A DNA stretch of 64,000 nucleotides from positions 3,720,001 to 3,784,000 of the forward strand of contig NZ_CP081299.1 of the NCBI RefSeq assembly GCF_019711195.1. Direction: 5' to 3'. Of the stretch, positions 8,335 to 16,456 are shown piece by piece (position 1 is the first letter of the stretch; every line of letters starts with the position of its first letter). Below the pieces are notes generated by a model. It saw only the letters and a list, made by a program, of their open reading frames with translations. It did no database searches and was not told the DNA's origin. The stretch comes from Dyadobacter sp. NIV53. GTDB lineage: Bacteria; Bacteroidota; Bacteroidia; Cytophagales; Spirosomataceae. The translations under genes and the position numbers were made by a program.

Positions 8335-10284
8335 TCATACAAATGCTCTCAAAGATTCCGGATTTCTCATTGTATCTGGATTAATGATTTTGGCAGGATC
8401 CTGTCCCATTAATATTTTTTTTACAGGGGCTTCCATTTTCTTCCCGCTGATGGTGTACGGAATGTCATTCACCTGCTCAATCGTATCAGGTACGTGCCTT
8501 GGGCTGTATTGTGTCCTGAGTGAATCTTTTATCTGGTTTTTTAATTCTTCCGTCAGCAATTTGTCCTTCGCCAGTACTACAAATAATGAAATAGTTCCGC
8601 TGCCATTTTCTTTTTCAAGGTAAACAGCCAGACTGTCTTTTACATCCTGAATCCTTTCCACTGCACTATATATTTCGGCAGTACCAATCCGGATCCCGTC
8701 GCGGTTTAAGGTGGCATCGGATCGTCCGGAAATAATGACCGATTGCCTTGGTGTTATTTTAATCCAGTCGCCATGACGCCAGATATCCGGATACATTTCA
8801 AAATAACTGCTGTTGTACCTTTCATTGTCTGTATCTCCCCAAAAGTAAACTGGCATAGATGGCATTGGCTGCGTAATTACCATTTCACCTAATTCGTCCA
8901 GAACAGGTTTACCATTTTCATCAAATGCTTCTACTTTTGCACCCAGCATCCTGCATTGTATTTCTCCTGCATAAACAGGCAAAATCGGACAGCCGCCAAC
9001 AAATGCGCTGCAGATATCTGTACCGCCGCTTAGGGAAATGAGCCAGACATCTTTTTTTACATGCCTGTAAATCCATTCAAAAACTTCTGCCGGCAATGGA
9101 GAACCGGTAGAACCTATCGTTTCCAGATGATTCAGCCGTTCCGTTGTAATACTTACACCAGCTTTCATAGACGCAATAAAGAAGGCTGCACCGCTTCCAA
9201 AATGTGTTATTTTTGCTTTTTCGGCCAAAGACCATAATACCTGCGAAGAAGGAAATACCGGAGCGCCGTCATAAATTACCAGTGTGGCACCGCAAAGCAT
9301 AGAGCCCAGGGCGTAATTCCACATCATCCAGCCTGTTGTGGAATACCAGAAATAGCGGTCACCGGGTTTTACATTCTGATGCAGTACCAATGCTTTCATG
9401 TGTTCGATCAGGCATCCGCCAACACTGTGTGTAATTGCTTTTGGTTTAGCAGTTGTTCCTGAAGAATATAAAATCCAGATCGGATGATCAAAAGGAACAA
9501 ATTCAAAGTCCAGGCCATGATTTGGCAAATGCAGTATATCCTCCCAGGATGTGAATTTGTCAGGTTTAAACTCTGAATTAATATTATCTATCAATACCAC
9601 ATCCTTTAATGATGGAAGTGCGGAAGATAGATCCTGGATAAAAGTCGTACTGTCATGTGTTTTTCCATTGTAAACATAGCCATCAGTTACAAAAAGCACT
9701 TTTGGCTCTATTTGCAAAAAACGGTCGGTAACGGCTGACTTACCAAAATCCGGCGAACAGGAAGACCAGACAGCTCCCACAGCATTGGTCGCCAGAAAAG
9801 CCACCACAGCCTGAGGTATATTAGGCAATACAGCTGCCACGCGGTCTCCCGGCTTTACGTCCCGCTGCCTTAGCCAAGCAGCCACAGCGGAAACCTGTAT
9901 TTCCAGCGTTTCCCACGAAATTTCGGTCAGGCCGCTTTGTTCCGACTGAAAAATGATGGCAGGCCGGTCTTTTGTTTTATTCCTGAAAATATGTTCGGTG
10001 TAATTCAGCTTAGACCGTGTGAACCATTTGGTACCAATAATCCCGGTTTTTGGCTTTTGAATAACTTCCAGATAAAGGTCGTGTGATTTTATATGAAAAT
10101 AATTCCAGAGACTTTCCCAAAAATCTTCCAGATCCGTCACCGACCATTCCCACAAGTCTTTATATGATCTAAAATAAAGCCCCTTTTTGACAAAGAGCCA
10201 ATCCATGTACTTTTTAAGATTGGACTGCTCCATTAAATTTCGTCCAGGTTTCCAAAGTGGCAACTTTTGTATTTCCGTTGACAT
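8335..10284 (-). CDS. Acetoacetate--CoA ligase (acetoacetyl-CoA synthetase)
   Basis: A 649-residue ANL-superfamily adenylating enzyme that converts acetoacetate, ATP and CoA to acetoacetyl-CoA for ketone-body or butanoate use. The N-terminal part with W-rich motifs and the internal YWFTRSKLNYTEH-type segment follow the acetoacetyl-CoA synthetase layout rather than plain acetyl-CoA synthetase. Diagnostic motifs: phosphate loop YSSGTTAKPKA, SGGTDICSAF, the hinge GRSDATLNRDGIRIG and the C-terminal SGKKMEAPVKK containing the acylatable catalytic Lys. Length is typical for the family. It is divergent from the pseudouridine synthase gene and stands alone. Confidence 0.92.
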   Translation of the reverse strand: MSTEIQKLPLWKPGRNLMEQSNLKKYMDWLFVKKGLYFRSYKDLWEWSVTDLEDFWESLWNYFHIKSHDLYLEVIQKPKTGIIGTKWFTRSKLNYTEHIFRNKTKDRPAIIFQSEQSGLTEISWETLEIQVSAVAAWLRQRDVKPGDRVAAVLPNIPQAVVAFLATNAVGAVWSSCSPDFGKSAVTDRFLQIEPKVLFVTDGYVYNGKTHDSTTFIQDLSSALPSLKDVVLIDNINSEFKPDKFTSWEDILHLPNHGLDFEFVPFDHPIWILYSSGTTAKPKAITHSVGGCLIEHMKALVLHQNVKPGDRYFWYSTTGWMMWNYALGSMLCGATLVIYDGAPVFPSSQVLWSLAEKAKITHFGSGAAFFIASMKAGVSITTERLNHLETIGSTGSPLPAEVFEWIYRHVKKDVWLISLSGGTDICSAFVGGCPILPVYAGEIQCRMLGAKVEAFDENGKPVLDELGEMVITQPMPSMPVYFWGDTDNERYNSSYFEMYPDIWRHGDWIKITPRQSVIISGRSDATLNRDGIRIGTAEIYSAVERIQDVKDSLAVYLEKENGSGTISLFVVLAKDKLLTEELKNQIKDSLRTQYSPRHVPDTIEQVNDIPYTISGKKMEAPVKKILMGQDPAKIINPDTMRNPESLRAFV

Positions 10285-10597
10285 ATTATTTCAAATAGTT
10301 GAAGGTTCTTTCTCAGATTAAAGCTGTAAAACCGGCTTTAGTTAACAGAATTTATAAACGATCCAATAATGCTTTTGACATAAAAGTGACCAGAAATATT
10401 TACTGAAAGAAAATTACGTATCTTTGCACTTTAAAACATATATACTTAGTACTCTGATCATCAGATACGTTCGTCAATGCGTTTTAGTGGCAGCCACAGC
10501 GTGGTACTTTAATGGCAACGGTCATTACAACACTAATCAATTACGCTCTAAATTTGTAAAGAGGAAATAAAAATCCAGTAGTGATACTGCATTCCTA
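10285..10597. other. Divergent promoter region between acetoacetyl-CoA synthetase and the pseudouridine synthase
   Basis: No gene of its own. It holds a good plus-strand -7 element at 10419-10427 and the long 5' leader of the pseudouridine synthase gene (about 165 nt from the predicted start of transcription). No riboswitch recognised. Confidence 0.4.
10419..10427 (+). promoter_or_regulatory. -7 promoter element for the pseudouridine synthase gene
   Basis: TATCTTTGC is an exact match to TAnnTTTGC. It would start transcription near 10434. No -33 TTG at the usual distance. Confidence 0.45.
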
Positions 10598-11476
10598 ATG
10601 AGAAAAAGAATTAACAACTCCAAGGATTCGAGCTCTTCGCGTCCATCTGGCGACGGACAGAAGTCATTTCGCCGCCCATCAGCTAAAACACGCCCGGAGG
10701 CAGAAAGTCGTTTTAGCAAACCAAGTATCAAAAAATCCAGTTTGAGAACAGCCAGTGCTGGTTCCGGGTCATCAGATAAACAAGGTTCTTACAAACCGCG
10801 TGCATTTGATAAAGATAGCAAATCAGCTCGCGCATACGTCCCTGGTGACAGACCTGCAAGAGAAGGATTTGAAAAATCCGGTTCTGACAGGCCCCGTTTT
10901 GACAAACCACGTTTTGATAAGCCAGGTATCGGAAAACCAAGATTTTCAGACCGCGACAGAGATTCCCGTGAATTTAAACCAAGAGAAAGCAATTCAGACA
11001 GACCCGGTCAGGATAGACCCGGTCAGGATAGACCCGGTCAGGACAGACCCCGGTTTGACAAACCTGATTTCAATAAGCCACGTTCATCTGATCGTGACGG
11101 AGATTCCCGTGGATTTAAACCAAGAGAATCAAATAGTTCAGGTTACGAAAGATCCTCTGACAGAAGCGGAGAAGGCCGCAGCTTTAAACCAAGAGGCGAA
11201 TCAAGAGACAGAGTTATAAGAGACGAAAAACCGCGTTTTGAAAGACAGAGCAGTGATAAGCCCGCTTATGGTAATTCACGCCCTTCGGAACCACGGGAAG
11301 AACGTGAGTTCAAACCTAGAAATACAGGTTTTGATAAGCCGGGTTTCGATAAACCACGTTCATTCGGGCGTGACGGAGATTCCCGTGATTCTAAGCCAAA
11401 AAGCGATCGCCCATACGGCGAACGCGGCCGGAGCGAGAAGCCTGCTTTTAAAAAAAAGATGAATCGGATTGGTTAG
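10598..11476 (+). CDS. Disordered Arg/Asp/Ser/Pro-rich N-terminal part of an RluB-type pseudouridine synthase (frame broken at 11450-11457)
   Basis: This 292-residue frame is low complexity, very rich in R, D, K, S, G, P and F, and made of short repeated words such as RFDKP, DRPGQ and DSRxFKPRES. Such long basic, disordered extensions precede the catalytic domain of many Bacteroidota RluB-like enzymes and probably bind RNA. The frame ends six codons after an A8 run (11450-11457). Reading one extra A gives FKKKDESDWLEED and joins smoothly to the S4 domain of the next entry, for a total of 574 residues over 10598-12321. I therefore regard this and the next entry as one gene. Single-base loss, sequencing error or ribosomal frameshifting could explain the break. 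Confidence 0.7.
   Translation: MRKRINNSKDSSSSRPSGDGQKSFRRPSAKTRPEAESRFSKPSIKKSSLRTASAGSGSSDKQGSYKPRAFDKDSKSARAYVPGDRPAREGFEKSGSDRPRFDKPRFDKPGIGKPRFSDRDRDSREFKPRESNSDRPGQDRPGQDRPGQDRPRFDKPDFNKPRSSDRDGDSRGFKPRESNSSGYERSSDRSGEGRSFKPRGESRDRVIRDEKPRFERQSSDKPAYGNSRPSEPREEREFKPRNTGFDKPGFDKPRSFGRDGDSRDSKPKSDRPYGERGRSEKPAFKKKMNRIG
11001..11045 (+). repeat. Three tandem 15-bp repeats encoding DRPGQ
   Basis: The unit GACCCGGTCAGGATA occurs at 11001-11015 and 11016-11030, and with one change at 11031-11045. It encodes three consecutive copies of a five-residue word in the disordered extension. Near-identity at DNA level suggests recent slipped-strand or recombination-driven expansion. Confidence 0.8.
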
Positions 11477-11619
11477 AAGAGGATAACGCACAAGATAAGC
11501 CAACCGTTGACGAAGGTGCCAACCGTCGTGTAGGTAGATTTGAAACTGCACCGCATTATAAATTAGGCGCTTACGAGAAAAAGGCGGGTATTAAAAAGCG
11601 TAAACCGGAAAATCAGGAA

Positions 11620-12321
11620 ATGAGGCTGAACCGGTATATTGCTAATGCCGGTATATGTTCGCGCCGTGAAGCTGATGACCTGATTGCTGCCGGACAAATT
11701 TCGGTTAATGGCAAAGTTATCACAGAAATGGGGCATAAAGTGTTGCCTGTTGATGTAGTAAAGTATGGTAAAAAAGCATTAAATCCCGAAAAACTGGTTT
11801 ATGTGCTGATCAACAAACCAAAAGATTACATTACCACAACGGACGATCCGGAAGAGCGCAAAACTGTTTTGGATCTGATTAAAGGTGCATGTTTCGAGCG
11901 CATTTATCCTGTTGGCCGTCTGGACAGAAATACGACGGGTTTACTACTCATGACTAATGATGGTGAACTTGCCGAAAAACTGACTCATCCGTCTGGAGGT
12001 ATTAAAAAAATATATCAGGCAGAACTGGACAGGGCAATTACGAATGACGATTTTGAAAAACTTCAGCATGGACTTGAACTGGAAGACGGTTTTATTCATC
12101 CCGATGAAGTAGGAATTGTTACGCCGGATGCAATGGTTGTAGGCTTGGAAATACATAGCGGACGCAACCGTATCGTACGCCGTATGTTTGAACATCTGGG
12201 TTATGAAGTTCAAAAACTGGATCGCACGGTATTTGCTGGATTGGATAAAAAAGACCTGCCACGTGGAAAATGGAGATTCCTGAGTGAAAAAGAAGTAGTC
12301 AGGCTGAAATATATGCTCTGA
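11620..12321 (+). CDS. rluB: RsuA/RluB family rRNA pseudouridine synthase, catalytic part
   Basis: The 233 residues from this ATG contain an S4 RNA-binding domain (RLNRYIANAGICSRREADD, about 2-45) and the pseudouridine synthase catalytic motif GRLDRNTTGLLL with nucleophile Asp102, plus the C-terminal HSGRNRIVRRMFEHLGY block. It isomerises a specific uridine, typically in 23S rRNA helix 89 for RluB. The same frame is open upstream to 11452 without a start codon and encodes a natural linker (ESDWLEED through RKPENQE), so the ATG at 11620 is probably internal and the true start is at 10598 in the other frame. RluB versus RsuA/RluF specificity is inferred. Confidence 0.85.
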   Translation: MRLNRYIANAGICSRREADDLIAAGQISVNGKVITEMGHKVLPVDVVKYGKKALNPEKLVYVLINKPKDYITTTDDPEERKTVLDLIKGACFERIYPVGRLDRNTTGLLLMTNDGELAEKLTHPSGGIKKIYQAELDRAITNDDFEKLQHGLELEDGFIHPDEVGIVTPDAMVVGLEIHSGRNRIVRRMFEHLGYEVQKLDRTVFAGLDKKDLPRGKWRFLSEKEVVRLKYML

Positions 12322-12340
12322 TTTTAAACACAATATAAGT

Positions 12341-12375
12341 AAATGGCCCGTCCGGAAATTCCGGACGGGCCATTT
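12341..12375. terminator. Strong bidirectional hairpin terminator
   Basis: A perfect 17-bp inverted repeat (12341-12357 and 12359-12375) starting AAATGGCCCGTCCGG sits between the convergent pseudouridine synthase and HtrA genes. Its A/T ends provide a U-run in both directions. Confidence 0.85.
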
Positions 12376-12397
12376 ACTTTATAACTTACTTCCGGTT

Positions 12398-13939
12398 TTA
12401 CAACCTGAATCCGAATGAGAAAACATCATAGGGGGCATCCGCATATAATCCTTCAAACTGCACCATTGAATCCTCTTTGCCAGCAATAGCAGTTTCAAAT
12501 TCTTTCACAGATTTTATTGCTTTGCCATTCACCTTGGTAATAATGAAGCCCTCTTCAACACCGGAGCGGGCAAGTTTACCACCATCAACAGACAGCACTT
12601 TCACCCCGCCATCTACTTTGTAACGAACCAGACGTTGTTTTTCCTGATCAGAAAGATTACCAAACTGAGCACCCAATGCGCTTTTTACAATGGCTGTTTC
12701 ATCACGTTTGATTGGATCTGCCCCGCCAGTACGGTTTCGTAATGTAATGCTCAGATCTTTCTCACTTCCATCACGATTAACTGTAACGTTCACCTTATCG
12801 CCAGGTTTGTGCAGGCCGATAGCTTGTTGTAATTCAGGAATTGAATGAATATTCATACCATCCACCTTTACAATTACATCGCCTTTATTTACACCACCGG
12901 ATTTAGCGGCACTGTTTTCAGTAAATTCTCTGACATAAACACCATCATTTACTTTTACTCCGTATTCTTCGGCTTTACGGCTATCCAGGTCTTCCAGAGA
13001 AATACCCAGGTATCCGCGTTGAACATTTCCAAATTTGATCAGGTCGCTTGATACTTTTTTAACGATACTGGACGGAACAGCAAACGCATATCCTGCAAAA
13101 CTACCGGTAGGACTTGCAATGGCAGTGTTAATACCAATCAATTCACCCTTAAGGTTCACGAGTGCACCACCACTATTACCAGGATTTACTACTGCGTCTG
13201 TCTGAATAAAAGATTCCAAAGGTGAATCGCCGGCAGTTGCAGCAGTAGGTGTTACACCATTACGACGGCTGGATTGTCCGATAATACCCAGTCCACGTCC
13301 TTTTGCACTGATAATACCGGCGGTAACAGTAGATTCAAGGTTAAAAGGATTACCAACTGCAACAACCCATTCCCCAACTTTAACAGCATCAGAACTTCCA
13401 AAAGCAATGGCAGGAAGATCTTTCGATTCAATCTTGATTACCGCTATATCTGTAGACGGATCAGTACCAATCACCTTTGCCTTTAATTTTCTTTTATTAT
13501 GCAAAGTTACTTCAAGCTCCTGAGCACCTTCTACTACATGGTTATTGGTCACGATATAACCGTCAGCCGAAATAATAACTCCCGAACCGGATGCTTCTGC
13601 AGGCTGTGATCTTCCTCCAAAATCTTCACCCATGCCGCCTCCGCCAAAAAAGTCGCGTAACATGTCTTGCATATCATTTTGTCTGCCACTGCCACGTGTT
13701 TGTGTCATAGTTGATTTAATATGCACAACAGTAGGTGTTGTAGCTTCCGCCGCATATACAAAATCACCTGGTGCACCAGCCGGAGCTCCTGCTGACGTAA
13801 AACGTGCTATTGACTGTGAAGGAGCTTCTTTAAAAATTACATCTGTACCGTTATCTGTACTTAATAGCTTAAAGCCGGCAAGAGTTGATGCACTCGAAAT
13901 CAACCCAACCAACACTAAACCTTTCCAATTTGTTTTCAT
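12398..13939 (-). CDS. degP: DegP/HtrA family periplasmic serine endopeptidase
   Basis: A 513-residue Do-type protease for misfolded envelope proteins. An N-terminal hydrophobic segment (about 5-25) exports or anchors it. The trypsin-like domain carries the triad His134 (TNNHVVEG), Asp164 (STDIAVIK) and Ser256 (GNSGGAL). Two PDZ domains follow (about 300-395 and 420-510). A Gly/Phe-rich flexible LA-loop region (about 90-112, FFGGGGMGEDFGG) is typical. The gene is followed by a strong hairpin terminator and lies next to hsp20 on the same strand, consistent with envelope and heat stress functions but separately terminated. Confidence 0.92.
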   Translation of the reverse strand: MKTNWKGLVLVGLISSASTLAGFKLLSTDNGTDVIFKEAPSQSIARFTSAGAPAGAPGDFVYAAEATTPTVVHIKSTMTQTRGSGRQNDMQDMLRDFFGGGGMGEDFGGRSQPAEASGSGVIISADGYIVTNNHVVEGAQELEVTLHNKRKLKAKVIGTDPSTDIAVIKIESKDLPAIAFGSSDAVKVGEWVVAVGNPFNLESTVTAGIISAKGRGLGIIGQSSRRNGVTPTAATAGDSPLESFIQTDAVVNPGNSGGALVNLKGELIGINTAIASPTGSFAGYAFAVPSSIVKKVSSDLIKFGNVQRGYLGISLEDLDSRKAEEYGVKVNDGVYVREFTENSAAKSGGVNKGDVIVKVDGMNIHSIPELQQAIGLHKPGDKVNVTVNRDGSEKDLSITLRNRTGGADPIKRDETAIVKSALGAQFGNLSDQEKQRLVRYKVDGGVKVLSVDGGKLARSGVEEGFIITKVNGKAIKSVKEFETAIAGKEDSMVQFEGLYADAPYDVFSFGFRL

Positions 13940-14028
13940 AGACTATGTTGGGGTTTTATTTTTGTGAATGAATAACGCAATTTAAATGACAATCTATTCC
14001 CGTATCCTGCTCATTTAACATATTTTAA

Positions 14029-14036
14029 CAAAGATA
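14029..14036 (-). promoter_or_regulatory. -7 promoter element for the HtrA gene
   Basis: On the minus strand it reads TATCTTTG, matching TAnnTTTG, 89 nt before the HtrA start codon. No clear -33 partner. Confidence 0.4.
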
Positions 14037-14100
14037 TGGAATATCATAATTTACTAAAATACTTCTTCTTATTAAAACAATTTCTATGAATACTGGTTCA

Positions 14101-14135
14101 TAAAAAAAGGGCGTCATCCTAAGAATAACGCCCTT
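14101..14135 (-). terminator. Rho-independent terminator of hsp20
   Basis: AAGGGCGT (14107-14114) pairs with ACGCCCTT (14128-14135); read on the minus strand the hairpin is followed by a run of seven Ts. It lies 15 nt beyond the hsp20 stop. Confidence 0.85.
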
Positions 14136-14149
14136 ATAAAATTTAAATT

Positions 14150-14578
14150 TTAAGCAATTTCAATTTCACGAGCTGGTTTTTCTTTTGCTTCTTCACGTTT
14201 TGGCAAAGAAACACTTAGAATTCCGTCTGCATAATTGGCTGCAATTTTTTCACTGTCAACAGTAACAGGCAAAGTGAACGTACGTTGGAATGAAGAATAT
14301 TTAAATTCCTGACGTGTATATTTTCCGTTGTTTTCTTCTTCTTTCTGCTCTTTCTGTGCTGAAATAGTCAATTGATTTTTTTCAACATTTAATTTAAAAT
14401 CAGATTTCTGCAAGCCGGGAGCCGCAACTTCAATTTTAAAACCTTCTGTATTTTCAACAACATTCACTGCCGGAACGCTTCCTGAAAATGCAGGAGCATA
14501 TAATTCATTTAATAGATCTTTTCCAAAAAATCCGTTGAAGTGTTTAGGCGCGAATTGTGTTTTTACTAATGTGCTCAT
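14150..14578 (-). CDS. Hsp20/alpha-crystallin small heat shock protein
   Basis: A 142-residue ATP-independent holdase chaperone. The alpha-crystallin domain spans about residues 35-130 (VVENTEGFKIEVAAPGLQKSDFKL start, with the conserved A-x-x-x-n-GxL motif seen as ANYADGILSVSLPK near 113-126). The C-terminus has a short basic tail with a weak IEIA motif of the I-x-I type used for oligomerisation. The gene stands alone, has its own terminator, and has two 11-bp palindromes in its upstream region that may be repressor operators. Confidence 0.93.
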   Translation of the reverse strand: MSTLVKTQFAPKHFNGFFGKDLLNELYAPAFSGSVPAVNVVENTEGFKIEVAAPGLQKSDFKLNVEKNQLTISAQKEQKEEENNGKYTRQEFKYSSFQRTFTLPVTVDSEKIAANYADGILSVSLPKREEAKEKPAREIEIA

Positions 14579-14682
14579 TGTTATGGTATGTTTGTGTTTT
14601 TAGATTTTTATTCAGTTACCCCTTTCGGTATATAGACCAACTAACAACTTTTGTACCTCTTAACTAAGACTCAAAAATATCA

Positions 14683-14734
14683 GACATAATGTCCGATTTG
14701 TCTCATTTTAATTAATTTATTATGACAAAATGTC
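14683..14734. promoter_or_regulatory. Twin GACAwAATGTC palindromes, candidate operators
   Basis: GACATAATGTC (14683-14693) and GACAAAATGTC (14724-14734) differ at one base and start exactly 41 bp apart, about four helical turns. They lie between hsp20 (minus) and the LytS gene (plus), just downstream of the predicted hsp20 transcription start, the position of a repressor site. No regulator can be named. Confidence 0.5.
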
Positions 14735-14747
14735 TTTTTTGTATTTA

Positions 14748-14755
14748 CAAAGTTA
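14748..14755 (-). promoter_or_regulatory. -7 promoter element for hsp20
   Basis: On the minus strand it reads TAACTTTG, matching TAnnTTTG. Transcription would begin near 14741, giving a leader of about 160 nt that contains both palindromes. Confidence 0.4.
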
Positions 14756-14775
14756 GCGGCAATCCAATTTCTTGC

Positions 14776-14813
14776 CTATTCAAACCATTTTTAAATCTAT
14801 TCAAACCATTTTT
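14776..14813 (+). promoter_or_regulatory. Direct-repeat pair, candidate LytTR operator
   Basis: CTATTCAAACCATTTTT occurs at 14776-14792 and 14797-14813, identical in all 17 positions, with a 21-bp period. LytTR-type regulators are known to bind two direct repeats on one helix face with about 21-22 bp period. The site precedes the LytS/LytTR gene pair and would sit at roughly -75 to -38 of the predicted promoter, the location for activation. Confidence 0.6.
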
Positions 14814-14836
14814 TCTTTCCTGACAATCCTGTGATT

Positions 14837-14844
14837 TAGTTTTG
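14837..14844 (+). promoter_or_regulatory. -7 promoter element for the LytS/LytTR operon
   Basis: TAGTTTTG matches TAnnTTTG and abuts the ATG at 14845. If used, transcription would begin near 14851 and the next in-frame ATG (14863) would be the real start. Confidence 0.4.
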
Positions 14845-16395
14845 ATGAAAAATCTATTAGCCATGAAAGAATTACAAATTGTTCGGAGATATGAAGGAAT
14901 TTTGATCTTATGCTCGACAGTTGCCTACGTAGTAATAAGCCTGATGAAAAATGCTTATGATTTTGATAATTACATTCATATGGCAAGATATCAAGGCGTT
15001 AAAGTCTCAACAATACTCAGTGATTTGTACGACTACAATAACATTACTGACTACAATATTCCAATTTCGTTCTCAGCGGTTTTTACACTTCTGGCCTGGT
15101 TCCTGTTCCATTATTTCACCTTTCCTAAAATTCAAAAGCTGGGATGGAATAATATGACACTCGGATACCTGGCCCTGACTGCCGTGCTGATAGTGCTCAG
15201 TTCTTATGTGCTGAAATATTATCCCGAATATTTTGATCACAGAAGGACTGAAACTGGTGAAATTATAGGCTTCAAAGTGTATTCTGAATACAGAATCCTT
15301 TCGGTCGTGACAGCAGCTATGTCGACATTTACACTGATTTGTATTTATGAAATGCTGGCTCAGCTATTTTACAAAATCTATGAAATAGATAACTTTTCAA
15401 AACCAATCTATTACATCATTTTGTTATTTATATTGATGGCAGACCTGCTGATTATTTTTAATTCTGCATTAGCCATTTTATTCAAGTCCTTCGGGTTGCA
15501 ACAATTTTTAAGTTTTATTTTAGGAGCAATAGTCATCGTTGAATTGCAAAAATATTTCTCATCAAAAGTCACGCACAGACTGCATACTTCTAAAACTTCC
15601 GAATTATACCTTGCCAATCTGGCCATATATCTAATGTTATGTTTGGTTGGTTCCGTTCTCGTTTGGGGACAATTCTCGAACTTTGGCCAGTCCGTAGAAC
15701 CAAAAGTTTTTTATCCAGCCACTTTTATTTTGTTTGTCCTGGCTCCAATACTGATATCTTACATTGGCCAAAAGGAAAAAAATGTTTTGCAAACCACCAT
15801 CTCAAATAAATCAGCAGAACTTTCCAATCTTCGTTCCCAAATTAATCCGCACTTTTTATTCAATGCATTAAACAGCTTGTATGCCACTGCATTAAAGGAA
15901 AACAGTGAAAAAACGGCTGATGGAATTCAAAAATTGGGAGATATGATGCGCTTCATGCTGCATGAAAACAATCACGAACGAATTCCACTGACCAGTGAAA
16001 TCGCATATTTACACAATTACATCGACCTGCAAAGAATGAGGCTGGATGAAACACAGAATATTGAGATCAGGGTAAATATTCAGGAACCAGCGAAGGAAAT
16101 TTGTATCGCACCAATGTTATTAAATCCGTTTATAGAAAATGCTTTTAAACATGGAATCAGCTTGTTACATCCTTCCTGGATCTACATTACATTGACTCTC
16201 GATGCAGATCATATATACTTTAAAGTACATAATTCGCTCCATATTCAGTCTGGAAATGATCCGGAGGAAAGCCACAGCGGAATAGGATTAGAAAATGTGG
16301 AGAGACGGTTAAAGCTCATTTATCCTGGCAGGTACAATTTACATATTCAAAGGTCTGCTCAGGATTACTTTGCTTCGCTAACTTTGAATTATTAG
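14845..16395 (+). CDS. LytS-type membrane sensor histidine kinase
   Basis: A 516-residue protein with about eight predicted membrane helices in the first 310 residues, then a short coiled coil and a His_kinase (PF06580) domain. The phospho-acceptor is His336 in NPHFLFNALNSLYA; the N-box NPFIENAFKHGI and a GIGLENVERRL G-box complete the ATP-binding part. It would phosphorylate the LytTR regulator encoded 61 bp downstream. The signal is unknown; there is no extracellular sensor domain of note, only the membrane bundle. The start may be the ATG at 14863 because a -7 element touches 14845. Confidence 0.88.
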   Translation: MKNLLAMKELQIVRRYEGILILCSTVAYVVISLMKNAYDFDNYIHMARYQGVKVSTILSDLYDYNNITDYNIPISFSAVFTLLAWFLFHYFTFPKIQKLGWNNMTLGYLALTAVLIVLSSYVLKYYPEYFDHRRTETGEIIGFKVYSEYRILSVVTAAMSTFTLICIYEMLAQLFYKIYEIDNFSKPIYYIILLFILMADLLIIFNSALAILFKSFGLQQFLSFILGAIVIVELQKYFSSKVTHRLHTSKTSELYLANLAIYLMLCLVGSVLVWGQFSNFGQSVEPKVFYPATFILFVLAPILISYIGQKEKNVLQTTISNKSAELSNLRSQINPHFLFNALNSLYATALKENSEKTADGIQKLGDMMRFMLHENNHERIPLTSEIAYLHNYIDLQRMRLDETQNIEIRVNIQEPAKEICIAPMLLNPFIENAFKHGISLLHPSWIYITLTLDADHIYFKVHNSLHIQSGNDPEESHSGIGLENVERRLKLIYPGRYNLHIQRSAQDYFASLTLNY

Positions 16396-16456
16396 AAAGC
16401 TTTAGCCATTTGCTGATAGAGATACAGATCAATTTGAAGCCTTAACCTCTCTAATT

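Noticed and set aside
11001..11045. Short tandem repeats that might hint at a CRISPR array
   Set aside because: The 15-bp units are directly adjacent, have no spacers and stay in frame within a coding sequence.
10755..11219. A 154-codon open frame overlapping the disordered extension
   Set aside because: It is a shifted reading of the same repetitive sequence and has no natural protein features.
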